From positions 3,286,001 to 3,350,000 of the forward strand of contig CAWFTN010000001.1 of the NCBI GenBank assembly GCA_963818925.1: 64,000 nt of DNA. The letters run 5' to 3'. The notes under the pieces were generated by a model. That model searched no databases. It was not told the origin of the DNA and saw only the letters and a program-made list of their open reading frames with translations. Source of the DNA: JAMXLG01 sp963818925 (lineage in GTDB: Bacteria > Vulcanimicrobiota > Vulcanimicrobiia > Vulcanimicrobiales > Vulcanimicrobiaceae). This document shows, piece by piece, positions 24,158-32,403 of this stretch (position 1 is the stretch's first letter; each line of letters begins with the position of its first letter). A program made the translations under genes and the position numbers.

Positions 24158-24515
24158 CGTGGACCGCAAGCGTGAGTGCAACTACACCGATTATCGTGAG
24201 ATGCCACGCGCGTAGCGGACGCCGATAACCGCCGGGATCCTGAAGACTCGCACCGACGAACGTCTGCACACCGAGCGCGATCAATGCAATCGCTGCAAAG
24301 CGTATTCCGCCGCCGGACGTTTGTCGCATGAGACGCATCGCGAAAATGACGTGCGCGCATGCAAACGCGAACGCGGTATAACCGAGGACGTAATGCGGAC
24401 GCATGCGCCGAACGAGCGGCGGTGTACGCTTGAGGCGGCGAAGTGCGATGCCCGCGCCGAGCGCTGCGAGGATCGCCCCAATGGAAGCCCACCCGCTGAT
24501 CGCGCTTGCATCCAT
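24129..24515 (-). CDS. Small four-helix membrane protein with diheme cytochrome b-like histidine pattern
   Basis: The 128-residue protein has four predicted membrane helices (about 6-26, 42-62, 72-92 and 104-124). Histidines H41 and H55 lie in helix 2 and H105 and H119 in helix 4, each pair separated by exactly 14 positions. This is the spacing of the bis-histidine heme ligands in the four-helix core of cytochrome b. The spacing is seen in the sequence; binding of two hemes is my inference. The gene follows a small secreted protein gene with two bases between them, so they may work together. Other options are a DUF-type quinol-linked membrane reductase or a heme-free protein. Confidence 0.6.
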   Translation of the reverse strand: MDASAISGWASIGAILAALGAGIALRRLKRTPPLVRRMRPHYVLGYTAFAFACAHVIFAMRLMRQTSGGGIRFAAIALIALGVQTFVGASLQDPGGYRRPLRAWHLTIIGVVALTLAVHVMADGAFAR

Positions 24516-24517
24516 CG

Positions 24518-24883
24518 TTACTGCGTCTTAACGTACGGCGTGATGACGACTAGCTTCGTTGCATCGGCGGCTTTGGGCTTCGTCGCGACGCCGTAGACGA
24601 AAACGACGGCACCTGCCTTGAGGTCATCGTGCGAGCCCATGACGACCGGCAGATCGTTTGCAACGTGGAGTGAGATGACTGACGGGGTTACACGGTAGTC
24701 GTTACCGCTTACGGGATCGAGTACGTGCCCGATGGCAGTCGTGCGCCGCATCTGATCGATGCGCAGTACGAAATGCAATTGCGTGCCCGAGGTACTCTTC
24801 GCAATTTCCGCAGCGCTCATCGGCGGTGGATTCGACATGCTCATCTGAGCAAGAAGCGCCACGGCAAGAATCAGTGTTTTCAT
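24518..24883 (-). CDS. Small secreted protein of unknown function
   Basis: The 121-residue protein has a signal peptide (MKTLILAVALLAQMSMS) and a mature part rich in beta strands: GTQLHFVLRIDQMRR, GHVLDPVSGNDYRV, VVMGSHDDLKAGAVVFVYGV and KLVVITPYVK. The pattern suggests a small OB-like or barrel fold, but I do not recognise a family. It is first in a two-gene unit with the diheme-like membrane protein. The ATG at 24883 was chosen because it begins the signal peptide. Confidence 0.7.
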   Translation of the reverse strand: MKTLILAVALLAQMSMSNPPPMSAAEIAKSTSGTQLHFVLRIDQMRRTTAIGHVLDPVSGNDYRVTPSVISLHVANDLPVVMGSHDDLKAGAVVFVYGVATKPKAADATKLVVITPYVKTQ

Positions 24884-25006
24884 GAGCTGACCGTAGCGCA
24901 CGCCGGCCGCATTCGGCGCATCCGTCGCAGCAATAATAGTACGGCGCGAAGTAAATATCCCGGAAAACTGTGAAGCGGCGCGCGAGCGGGTGCGTATCTC
25001 TCTATC

Positions 25007-28000
25007 ATGTGGCTAACGCGCGCGTCCCTCACGCATCCCGTGGCGGTCACCCTCTTTTACGTCGCGGTTGCGCTCCTGGGTGCGATGTCGTTTGCGATGC
25101 TCGGCCGCAGTGTATTGCCCGATATTGCGTTTCCCACGATCTCGGTCTCCGCATCGTATCCCGGCGGGAGTCCGCAGGAGATGGAGCGGCTGGTAATCGA
25201 GCCGCTGGAAGACGCCTTCGACGCGCTTGCGAGCGTCGATCGCGTGAGCGCAACGGCCCAAAGCGGCTTTGCGCAAGTAACCGTCCGTTTTCGCTTTGGT
25301 GTTTCACTGCGGAGCGCGCAATCCGATGTTCAGCAAGCGGTAGATATGGCACGAGTGAACTTGCCCGCGGATCTTCTGCCGCCGCTCGTCACACGCGACG
25401 ATCCATCGCAACGTCCGGTCATCGAGTTCGCGGTCTCGTCCGCGGCACTCGATCTGCGATCGCTCACGATCAAGCTCGATCGTTCCATTCTTCCAGCGCT
25501 TCGCACAACGCCCGGTGTCGGCGAAGTCCGCGTCGACGGCGAGCCGCAACGCATCTTCACGATCGTTCCCCGTACGCAAGCATTGCAAGCGATCGGAGGA
25601 ACATCACTTGACCTCTTGCGCTCCATGCAAGGCGCGGCGACGTTATATCCAGGTGGAGACGCCGTCTCCGGTGGATCGCAGCGTACGGTCGACGTGCGTG
25701 AGGATGCGCGCAACGCCTCGGACCTTGCGTCGCGCACGGTGCAGCTGCCGGCATCGACACTGCGCCTACGTGAAATTGCCGATGTCGTCGATGGTTTCGC
25801 CGATCCGATAACACGTTCGACGTTCGACGGCGATGATGCCGTCATGCTGTATGTAACCAGCAGCGAAGGTGCGCAGGCCGGTGCGACGATTGCGGCTGTG
25901 CATCGCACCGTTGCGCAAATGCGGCAAACGATTCCGCTCGTGCGGATCGAAGAATACCACAGCGATCAGACGTTTACCGATGCAGCGATCGCGGGCATCG
26001 AGCAGACGTTGCTCGAGGGCACAGCGCTCACGTTCGTGACGATGCTCCTGTTTCTACGTGCGTGGCGCAATGCCGCCGTTGCTGCGCTCGCGATGCCGTC
26101 GTCGATTCTCGCTACATTCGTAATGATGCGCGTCTTCCAATTCTCCGTCAACGTGCTTTCGCTCATGGGCTTGGCGATGATCGTCGGCATTCTCGTCGAC
26201 GACTCCATCGTTATCATTGAATCAATCGCGCGCGCGGCCGAACGGGGTTCCAGCGGGGATGATGCGGCACTCGCCGGGCGCGCGGAATTGGGCGGCGCTA
26301 CAATCGCGATTACGCTCGTCGACGTCGCGGTCTTTGCGCCGATCGCGGCGATGGATGGTATTGTCGGCGAATTCATGCGCGAATTCGCTGCAGTGATCGT
26401 CATTGCAACGGGATTCTCCCTGCTCGTATCGTTTACGCTCACGCCATTGGTCTGTGCGCGATGGGCATGCATCCGTTGCGTGCCGAAGCGGCTGCCGTGG
26501 ACGCTGCGCGCCGGGCCGTTCCTTGCGGCGAGCGACGCAGTGTCGCAAGTGCTGGCAACATTCGCGCGCAGCGAAGCGGCGCTTGCGCGCCGGTATGCTG
26601 AAGTATGGTTGCCGGCGGCGTGGCGGCATCGCTTTCTCGTGCTCGCGAGTTCGATTGTTGTGACGATCGCTTCATGCGCGCCGCTTGCAAACGGAAGCAT
26701 CGCTACGGAATTCTCGCCGCCTGCGGGCCGCGGCGAAGTACTTATCGACCTGACCTATCCGGCGGGTACGCCGCTGCGGCATACCGAGGCAGGGGCGCTA
26801 GCGTTTGCCGCGCGTTTGTTGGAGAACGCTGCCATCGCCGACGTCGTCACGACGGCAGGACGCGCGTTCGACGGAACGGCAGACGTGCTCGCGAGTAACG
26901 TTGCGGAGATCGGGATCGAACTGCGCGACCAATCGTCGGACGGTGCCGCGGTAGCGCGCTTTGCGAAGTCACTCGGCGTAGTCGTGCCCGGCGCAACGAT
27001 TCTCGAGAGCGGGCGAGGCATGGGTGGGACGGCGCCGATTGCATTTCAAATCGCTGGGAACGAGCCGGCGCTCTCGGTCGCCGCGGCCAATGTGGCGCAG
27101 TTGCTTCGTGCGGACGGCGAAGCCGACGATGTGCGCCGCAGCGATGTGGGCAGCGTGCAAAGCGTTGATTGGCGTATCAATGATGGCCGCGCCGGCATGT
27201 TGGGCGTTAATGCCGACGATGCGGCGCAAACCGCGCGGATAGCGAGCGCAGGCGCGTTGGCGACGCGCCTACGAACCAGTGATGGATTGATCGACGTCGA
27301 CGTGCGGAACGAGACGCCGTTTTTCGCGTCGACCTTCGTGCGGAATCAACGCGGAACGCTGATACCTCTTGAGGACCTTCTAACGCGGTCGGTGCAATCC
27401 GAACCGCTCGTGATTCATCGCGAGAATCGGGCCCGCATAGTGACGGTAACGGCAAACGCCCGCGATGGAGCGCCAATCGGGCGTGTGGTACGAGATGTCG
27501 CAACAAAGCTTTCGGCAGTGTTGCCCCCGGGTGCCTCGGTCGAACCGCGCGGAGATATCGAACAGTTTATCGACGCGGTAACTGCGATGGGGCGGGCATT
27601 TGCGTTGTCCGTTTTGCTCGCGTATGCAGTGCTTGCCGTACTCTATCGCAGCTACGCCGTGCCGCTCGTCGTCATGGCGACCGGTCCGCTTGCGGCGATC
27701 GGCGCATTCGGCGCATTGTGGGTTAGCGGTCAGCCGTTGAATCTCTACTCGATGCTCGGCATCGTTATGCTGGTCGGTCTCGTAGCAAAGAACGGCATCT
27801 TGCTCGTCGAGTTCGCTCAGCGCGCGATGCGCAGTGGCACACGTCCGCTCGAAGCGATGCAAATGGCGGCGGAACGCCGCTTTCGTCCTATCATCATGAC
27901 GACGACTGCAATGATCGGCGGAATGTTGCCGCTCGCGCTCGGACACACCGCAGGTGCAGAGTATCGTCAGGCGCTGGGCACGGTCGTGATCGGCGGACTT

Positions 28001-28111
28001 ACGAGTTCGCTGCTCCTGACGTTCTTCGTCGTGCCGATCGTGTTCGTGTCGCTGCACGGCCGTGCTGCAATCCTTCTCAAATCGCACGCTAACCGAAGGC
28101 AGGCATCTTAA
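25007..28111 (+). CDS. RND-family efflux transporter (AcrB/HAE-like inner membrane pump)
   Basis: The 1034-residue protein has the RND plan: one N-terminal helix (HPVAVTLFYVAVALLGAMSF), a first porter loop (SYPGGSPQEMERLVIEPLEDA), helices 2-6, a second porter loop, and the C-terminal helices. The proton relay is present: the Asp pair in GILVDDSIVIIESIARA and the lysine in LVAKNGILLVEFAQRA. No membrane fusion protein or outer membrane factor is adjacent, so it either uses partners encoded elsewhere or acts without them. The divergent small secreted protein gene lies 123 bases upstream. Transcription should end at the hairpin at 28286. Confidence 0.92.
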   Translation: MWLTRASLTHPVAVTLFYVAVALLGAMSFAMLGRSVLPDIAFPTISVSASYPGGSPQEMERLVIEPLEDAFDALASVDRVSATAQSGFAQVTVRFRFGVSLRSAQSDVQQAVDMARVNLPADLLPPLVTRDDPSQRPVIEFAVSSAALDLRSLTIKLDRSILPALRTTPGVGEVRVDGEPQRIFTIVPRTQALQAIGGTSLDLLRSMQGAATLYPGGDAVSGGSQRTVDVREDARNASDLASRTVQLPASTLRLREIADVVDGFADPITRSTFDGDDAVMLYVTSSEGAQAGATIAAVHRTVAQMRQTIPLVRIEEYHSDQTFTDAAIAGIEQTLLEGTALTFVTMLLFLRAWRNAAVAALAMPSSILATFVMMRVFQFSVNVLSLMGLAMIVGILVDDSIVIIESIARAAERGSSGDDAALAGRAELGGATIAITLVDVAVFAPIAAMDGIVGEFMREFAAVIVIATGFSLLVSFTLTPLVCARWACIRCVPKRLPWTLRAGPFLAASDAVSQVLATFARSEAALARRYAEVWLPAAWRHRFLVLASSIVVTIASCAPLANGSIATEFSPPAGRGEVLIDLTYPAGTPLRHTEAGALAFAARLLENAAIADVVTTAGRAFDGTADVLASNVAEIGIELRDQSSDGAAVARFAKSLGVVVPGATILESGRGMGGTAPIAFQIAGNEPALSVAAANVAQLLRADGEADDVRRSDVGSVQSVDWRINDGRAGMLGVNADDAAQTARIASAGALATRLRTSDGLIDVDVRNETPFFASTFVRNQRGTLIPLEDLLTRSVQSEPLVIHRENRARIVTVTANARDGAPIGRVVRDVATKLSAVLPPGASVEPRGDIEQFIDAVTAMGRAFALSVLLAYAVLAVLYRSYAVPLVVMATGPLAAIGAFGALWVSGQPLNLYSMLGIVMLVGLVAKNGILLVEFAQRAMRSGTRPLEAMQMAAERRFRPIIMTTTAMIGGMLPLALGHTAGAEYRQALGTVVIGGLTSSLLLTFFVVPIVFVSLHGRAAILLKSHANRRQAS

Positions 28112-28167
28112 CGAGGGTGAATACGATGCGGCCGCCGCGCTCGTCGACCGTTTGATCTTTCGCTAGC

Positions 28168-28279
28168 TGTCATCCTGAGCGCAGCGCCGAAGGCGCGCAG
28201 TCGAAGGATCGCATATGGTCATTGAATTGAGGCGGGTCCTTCGACTTCGTTCGCTTCGCTCTCTGCGCTCAGGATGACA
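28168..28279. repeat. Inverted-repeat element with TGTCATCCTGAG ends (copy A)
   Basis: A 112-bp intergenic element starts with TGTCATCCTGAGCGCAGCG and ends with its approximate complement GCTCAGGATGACA. Internal arms GTCGAAGGATC and GGTCCTTCGAC also pair. The RNA would form a long imperfect hairpin. Related copies are at 32291, 38458, 44540 and 50059. Confidence 0.9.
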
Positions 28280-28285
28280 ACGTAA

Positions 28286-28314
28286 AAAGAGCCGCACGTT
28301 ATGTGCAGCTCTTT
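28286..28314. terminator. Bidirectional intrinsic terminator
   Basis: The stem AAAGAGC-c-GCAC pairs with GTGC-a-GCTCTTT around a GTTAT loop, with A-rich and T-rich flanks on both sides. It lies between the convergent RND pump and cytochrome b genes and can terminate both. Confidence 0.85.
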
Positions 28315-28339
28315 CTTTTAACTAACGTGGGTCCCGGCG

Positions 28340-29875
28340 TTACTTGACTTGGGATTCCTTGACGGCGCTTGCTGTGTTACCGGCTAGGCCGCCGCGGATG
28401 AACGTGATGACGTTCGCGATGTCTTTTTTCGAGAGCGAGCTCTTCCAGGCAGGCATCGGCGCGCCGTACGTTTGTCCCATGACGGTTTGTCCGTGAAGAC
28501 CGTTTTCGACGACGTTAACTACTGCTTTGGGATCGCCCGTAACGAACGGATTCTTCGCAAGCGGCGGAGCGACGCCCGGCGAGCCTTGACCGGTTGCACC
28601 GTGACAGCTCGAACAGTTCTGTGAGAACACTTGCTGTCCGGCGGTGACTTGCGCATTTGCTGCACCGGCGCCACCGCCCGGCGCGCCGATGGTTTCGCCG
28701 GTGCCGTTCGACGTGCCGCCCGCATTCGCCGGCGGGGCCGCGAGGATTTGGTCTTCGGTCTGCGGCGTGACGCCCGACGCGGCGATTTTCGCTTGAATCG
28801 TCGATTGCGCGTAGAACGAGAGCGCGACGATACAACCGATGACGATCAACGTCACCCACAAGATGCTGCCGCGTGCTTTGAACGAGCGTGTCGTGCTGCG
28901 GTCGAACCACGGCAGCAGCAGCACCACAAGTCCGCCGATCGTCGGCACAATGATCGCCGCAAGGAGCTCGACCCAGGGCGCGTTCGCTTGCGAAACGAGG
29001 AACGGAATGTGGCTGCCCTGCATCAGCACCGGCACGAAGTTCAGCAGGCCGAACAGGAACAAGAAATACCACGCCGGGTACGGCACGAACGAGGCGTTCG
29101 TTGGATCGGCCTTGGCGTCGAGGAACGGCGGTGCGATAAACGCGAGGGCGATGATGATGAAGAACACGACGAGCGACGCGATTCCATCCATGAACATTTG
29201 ATCCGGCCAGAAGCGTCCCGGACGCATCTTACGCGGATCGTCGACGACCGGTCCGGCCGGACCGTTGTGGCGGAAGATCGCGAGGTGCGCGCCGACCAGT
29301 GCGACGAGCGCTGCCGGCATCAGCCACACGTGGAGACCGAAGAAACGGTTGATGGTGTCGGTACCCATCGTACCGCCGCCTTGCGCGATATTTTGGAGAA
29401 TAGCGCCGCCCGGCGGAAGACCGGAAATGTTGAGCGAGACTTGCGAGGCGAAGTACGCGTCCATATCCCACGGCAACAGATAGCCGGTGAGACCGAGCAC
29501 GAGCGTGACGATCAACAAGAGCACGCCGACGATCCACTGCAGTTCGCGCGGCGACTTGTATGCGCCCCAAATCAACACTTGCAGAAGGTGCAAGAAGACG
29601 AGCGCGATCATCGCCGATGCGCCCCAGTAGTGCAGCGACAGCAAGAAATGCGTGTACGGGTTCAGGTAAATCGCGCGCGTCGATTCCCATGCGGTCGCGG
29701 CCGACGGCGCGTAAAAAAACGTAAGGAAAATGCCGGTCGTGATCTGCAGAATCATCGCGAACAACGTTGCGCTGCCGAACACGTACCAATAACTTGCGCC
29801 GCCCGGGATGTCTTCGGTGAGGAAGTCCTTTGTCATCGAGACGAAGCCGGTGCGCGCCTCAATCCAATTGAGCAT
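28340..29875 (-). CDS. Cytochrome b (b6-type) fused to a C-terminal cytochrome c, menaquinol:cytochrome c reductase subunit
   Basis: The 511-residue protein joins a full cytochrome b (b6 plus subunit IV regions, about 1-360) to a flexible Gly/Ala-rich linker and a cytochrome c domain (about 405-500). Heme b ligands are H82/H96 (14 apart) and H182/H197 (15 apart); the second spacing is typical of b6. Cytochrome c has CSSCH at 421-425 and the axial methionine in GAPMPAW (M474). The Qo-site PEWY motif reads PAWY at 267-270, so the usual glutamate is alanine. It sits 18 bases after the Rieske gene and replaces a separate cytochrome c1 or f. It should oxidise menaquinol in the inner membrane. Confidence 0.94.
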   Translation of the reverse strand: MLNWIEARTGFVSMTKDFLTEDIPGGASYWYVFGSATLFAMILQITTGIFLTFFYAPSAATAWESTRAIYLNPYTHFLLSLHYWGASAMIALVFLHLLQVLIWGAYKSPRELQWIVGVLLLIVTLVLGLTGYLLPWDMDAYFASQVSLNISGLPPGGAILQNIAQGGGTMGTDTINRFFGLHVWLMPAALVALVGAHLAIFRHNGPAGPVVDDPRKMRPGRFWPDQMFMDGIASLVVFFIIIALAFIAPPFLDAKADPTNASFVPYPAWYFLFLFGLLNFVPVLMQGSHIPFLVSQANAPWVELLAAIIVPTIGGLVVLLLPWFDRSTTRSFKARGSILWVTLIVIGCIVALSFYAQSTIQAKIAASGVTPQTEDQILAAPPANAGGTSNGTGETIGAPGGGAGAANAQVTAGQQVFSQNCSSCHGATGQGSPGVAPPLAKNPFVTGDPKAVVNVVENGLHGQTVMGQTYGAPMPAWKSSLSKKDIANVITFIRGGLAGNTASAVKESQVK

Positions 29876-29893
29876 CGATTAAGCGATCCTTCC

Positions 29894-30610
29894 TTACGAT
29901 TGATACGAGATGACGACGCGATCGGGAACGCCCGATTTGTAGCGAATCCACATCACGTCGGCGACGCCACTTTGCTCTTTGAACGGAAGCGGATCCATGC
30001 CGCGCGGCGCGGGGCCAGCGAGATGCTCGCCTTCGAAGCTGAATTGCGAACCATGGCACGGGCATTGGAAACGTGATGCGTCGCCGTTCCATATCGGACG
30101 GCAGCCCAAGTGCGGACAGATCGGGCTGAAGATGACGAAGTTCATATTGATCGCGTCGTACGGCAGCGTGTTCGCGCCGGCTTTGAACAGATCGGGGCGA
30201 TCCGTTTTGAACTTGTTCGGATCGACTTTGATGCCCCACACGTATTCTTCCGTCGATTGCTCGGGGAGATACGAATCTTTCGACTTCAGCGCGAACGTCA
30301 GCTTAATCGGCTTCGTCGTTGCCTCTTGCAGTTGTTTTACTTCATCGGGATTGAGCGGCGCCCAATTACCCGAACCGCTGCCGCCTTTCGGAATGAGCGA
30401 TCCGATGATCGGAATCGCCAAACCGAGGCCGACGATACCGCCGACGGCTAACGTTGCATTCGCCATGAACTGCCGGCGGCTGATTTCTTCGCCTGTTCCC
30501 GGGTCGTCATACGCACTATAAATTTTACGCTGGACGCCTGACGCGTCCGCAGCCTGCTTCGACAAAACTCGCACTCTCTCCGGATGGGTGGAACTCGGAC
30601 CTTTTACCAC
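29894..30610 (-). CDS. Rieske iron-sulfur protein of the cytochrome bc complex
   Basis: The 238-residue protein has an N-terminal Tat-like signal anchor (ISRRQFMANATLAVGGIVGLG, SRRQF near residue 45) and a C-terminal [2Fe-2S] domain with both cluster motifs, CPHLGC and CPCHGSQFSFEG. It would be exported folded by the Tat system, whose genes tatA and tatC lie 4-6 kb away on the same strand, and anchored beside the cytochrome b-c fusion. The GTG start at 30610 gives a long hydrophilic N-terminus, so an internal GTG about 36 bases downstream is possible. Confidence 0.93.
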   Translation of the reverse strand: MVKGPSSTHPERVRVLSKQAADASGVQRKIYSAYDDPGTGEEISRRQFMANATLAVGGIVGLGLAIPIIGSLIPKGGSGSGNWAPLNPDEVKQLQEATTKPIKLTFALKSKDSYLPEQSTEEYVWGIKVDPNKFKTDRPDLFKAGANTLPYDAINMNFVIFSPICPHLGCRPIWNGDASRFQCPCHGSQFSFEGEHLAGPAPRGMDPLPFKEQSGVADVMWIRYKSGVPDRVVISYQS

Positions 30611-30660
30611 GGATTGTAAGGCTGCCCTCTTCTAAAGCGCTACCAAGAAAGTCACGCTGG

Positions 30661-31536
30661 CTATCCAAGTGCCGCCTCGACGGCTGAAAGTTTATCCGGA
30701 TTTCGCATGACATAGATCGCCGAGACGGTGCTGCCGTTGGTCTCCACGGCCACCGTCTGTTCGAGCCCCTCGTCCGTGAAAAACGCCCATCCCGGCAAGC
30801 CGTTGATCCAGGTAGGCACGACTTTTTGGAACCGGCCGTAGCCTTTTCTCGCGAGCCCGGTGAGCATTTTCGATACGCGGTCGCGCCCGGTGACGGGATT
30901 GATTGCTGCCGTTCGCTTTCCGCCGCCGTCGCTGAGGAAGGTCACCTCGTCGGTGAGCATGGCCATCAAGCCGGAGACGTCGTCGTTGAGGACGGCCTCG
31001 CCGAGTTTGTCGCGCAGCGCTTCGGCATCAGCCGGACGCGCAATGCGACGCGGCGCGTCGTTTTGAATCGCAACCCGCGCTCGCGATGCCAACCGGCGTA
31101 CGCTTTCTTCGCTTCGTCCGAGCGTCTGCGCGATTTCCGCAAACGGCACGTCGAGTGCGTCGTGCATGAGAAACGCCGCGCGCTCGAGCGGCGACAAGCG
31201 CTCGAGCGCAAGCAAAAATGCGTACGAAATATCTTCTGCAACGCCGACGATGTGTTCGGGAACCGCGCTTTCATCGACGACGGGTTCCGGAAGCCACGGG
31301 CCGACGTACACTTCGCGCGCTCGCGCGCTCGAGCGAAGCCGGTCGAGCGATAGGTTCGTGACTGTTGCGCGCAAGTATTTGCGCGGATCGCGCACGTGCG
31401 ATGTATCTGCGCGTTGCATGCGCTCAAATGCATCTTGCACGACGTCTTCCGCGTCGCTCATCGAGCCGAGCATCCGGTACGCGTGACGCACGAGCGTAGC
31501 GCGCTCGGTGACGTAGAGTTCTTCTTCAGTGCTCAT
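30661..31536 (-). CDS. ECF41-type RNA polymerase sigma factor (SigJ-like) with SnoaL-like C-terminal domain
   Basis: The 291-residue protein has sigma-2 (ERATLVRHAYRMLGSMSDAEDVVQDAFERM), the group-typical DPRKYLRATVTNLSLDRLRS and WLPEP linker, and sigma-4 (LSPLERAAFLMHDALDVPFAEIAQTLGRSEESVRRLASRAR). About 110 further residues form a SnoaL-like domain with the ECF41 hallmarks DGGGK, NGLPG and C-terminal NPDKL. In this group the extra domain replaces an anti-sigma factor and tunes activity. The gene overlaps its partner carboxymuconolactone decarboxylase-like gene by four bases, which is the usual ECF41 gene pair, and a matching promoter lies upstream of that gene. Confidence 0.93.
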   Translation of the reverse strand: MSTEEELYVTERATLVRHAYRMLGSMSDAEDVVQDAFERMQRADTSHVRDPRKYLRATVTNLSLDRLRSSARAREVYVGPWLPEPVVDESAVPEHIVGVAEDISYAFLLALERLSPLERAAFLMHDALDVPFAEIAQTLGRSEESVRRLASRARVAIQNDAPRRIARPADAEALRDKLGEAVLNDDVSGLMAMLTDEVTFLSDGGGKRTAAINPVTGRDRVSKMLTGLARKGYGRFQKVVPTWINGLPGWAFFTDEGLEQTVAVETNGSTVSAIYVMRNPDKLSAVEAALG

Positions 31537-32075
31537 GCCGGCTGCGGAACAACCTCAACATTCCCGACGTGGATGAGCGAGCACGTGTGGCCGTGGCCCA
31601 GTACGTACTTCATATCCGGATAGAAACGCGAGAGTGCAATAACATACGCAAGCGAGATGATCGCGCGCTTGCCGTAGCGCTGTTCGAGCGCCTCGCGTAA
31701 GGGACCGTCTTGTCCGTCGCGCGCCAAGATCGAGCGCGTAAAATCGTACGCAATCCGAACCGGCTCGCTCATCGCTGCGCGGTCGCCCGAGAGGACGGCA
31801 GCGATCGTCTGCTGCGGCACACCTTCGCGCAGCGCCATCTTAACGCCTAACTGCAGGCAGGGACCGCAATCGCCCGTGCGCGCGCCGACTAATCCCGCGG
31901 TGCACCAGACGTCGAGCGGAATATCCCGCCGGTATTTCGTGGCCTTCGCAATGCCCGACATCGGTGCGATTGCTTCGTAGCCGCCGGCGTCGAGCATTTC
32001 GCGCTGCCAGCTCGTATCGTAGTCCCATTCGCGTTGGAATTTATCGAGAAGGCGGCGCGCAAACCAGGTAAGCAT
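31533..32075 (-). CDS. AhpD/carboxymuconolactone decarboxylase-like protein, ECF41 partner
   Basis: A 180-residue protein of the alkylhydroperoxidase D/CMD fold. The redox motif GDCGPCLQLGVKMA with the CxxC pair sits near residue 65, preceded by LVGARTG, and a histidine-rich segment near the C-terminus (YVLGHGHTC) may bind metal. ECF41 sigma factors typically direct transcription of such COE-type genes. The ATG at 32075 has a strong GGAAGGAG seven bases before it; the long frame upstream of it lacks any family similarity. It is the first gene of a two-gene operon with the sigma factor, so the module is probably autoregulated. Confidence 0.88.
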   Translation of the reverse strand: MLTWFARRLLDKFQREWDYDTSWQREMLDAGGYEAIAPMSGIAKATKYRRDIPLDVWCTAGLVGARTGDCGPCLQLGVKMALREGVPQQTIAAVLSGDRAAMSEPVRIAYDFTRSILARDGQDGPLREALEQRYGKRAIISLAYVIALSRFYPDMKYVLGHGHTCSLIHVGNVEVVPQPA

Positions 32076-32142
32076 GGAAATTCTCCTTCCACTACCTGGA
32101 CGGGATCGCGTTCGGGAATGTGACGTGGTGGCGGGCTCCGGA

Positions 32143-32170
32143 GACGTGCGGCGTGTGAGTTCGTGAGACA
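32143..32170 (-). promoter_or_regulatory. Putative ECF41 promoter
   Basis: On the minus strand TGTCTCA (32170-32164) is followed after 17 bases by CGTC (32146-32143). The published ECF41 consensus is TGTCACA, a 16-17 base spacer, and CGTC. The -10 element lies 68 bases before the AhpD-like start codon, which fits an autoregulated ECF41 operon. Confidence 0.7.
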
Positions 32171-32290
32171 CCTTCGTCGTGGGGACGCCCGGATTTTCAC
32201 ATCGTGTGAAACCTACTCGCTGAAATTCGCCTCTCGCGCATCCTGCGCTTCGGCGAATTCTCAGACGCCGCACCTCTCCTACGCTGTTGT

Positions 32291-32400
32291 TGTCATCCTG
32301 AGCGGAGCGCAGCGGAGTCGAAGGATCGCCTGAAATGAAATGCCCGGCGGGATGTCGCCGCGCTTTTTGTGCGATTCGGTTCTTCGAGGCTCAGGATGAC
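32291..32400. repeat. Inverted-repeat element with TGTCATCCTGAG ends (copy B)
   Basis: The element starts TGTCATCCTGAGCGGAGCG, carries the internal GAGTCGAAGGATCGCC block, and ends with GGCTCAGGATGAC. The central part differs from copy A. It lies between the start region of the AhpD-like gene and the end of ccsB, and its last bases abut the ccsB stop. Confidence 0.88.
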
Positions 32401-32403
32401 GCT

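Noticed and set aside
28168..28279. Repeat element copy A as a possible transposon
   Set aside because: It has inverted ends but no transposase, no clear target duplication and is only 112 bases, so I call it a repeat rather than a mobile element.
28631..30076. Long plus-strand open frame (481 residues) opposite the cytochrome b-c gene
   Set aside because: It is highly charged (Arg, Asp, Glu, His) with no domain, and lies fully antisense to a gene with clear heme motifs; a shadow of the GC-rich code.
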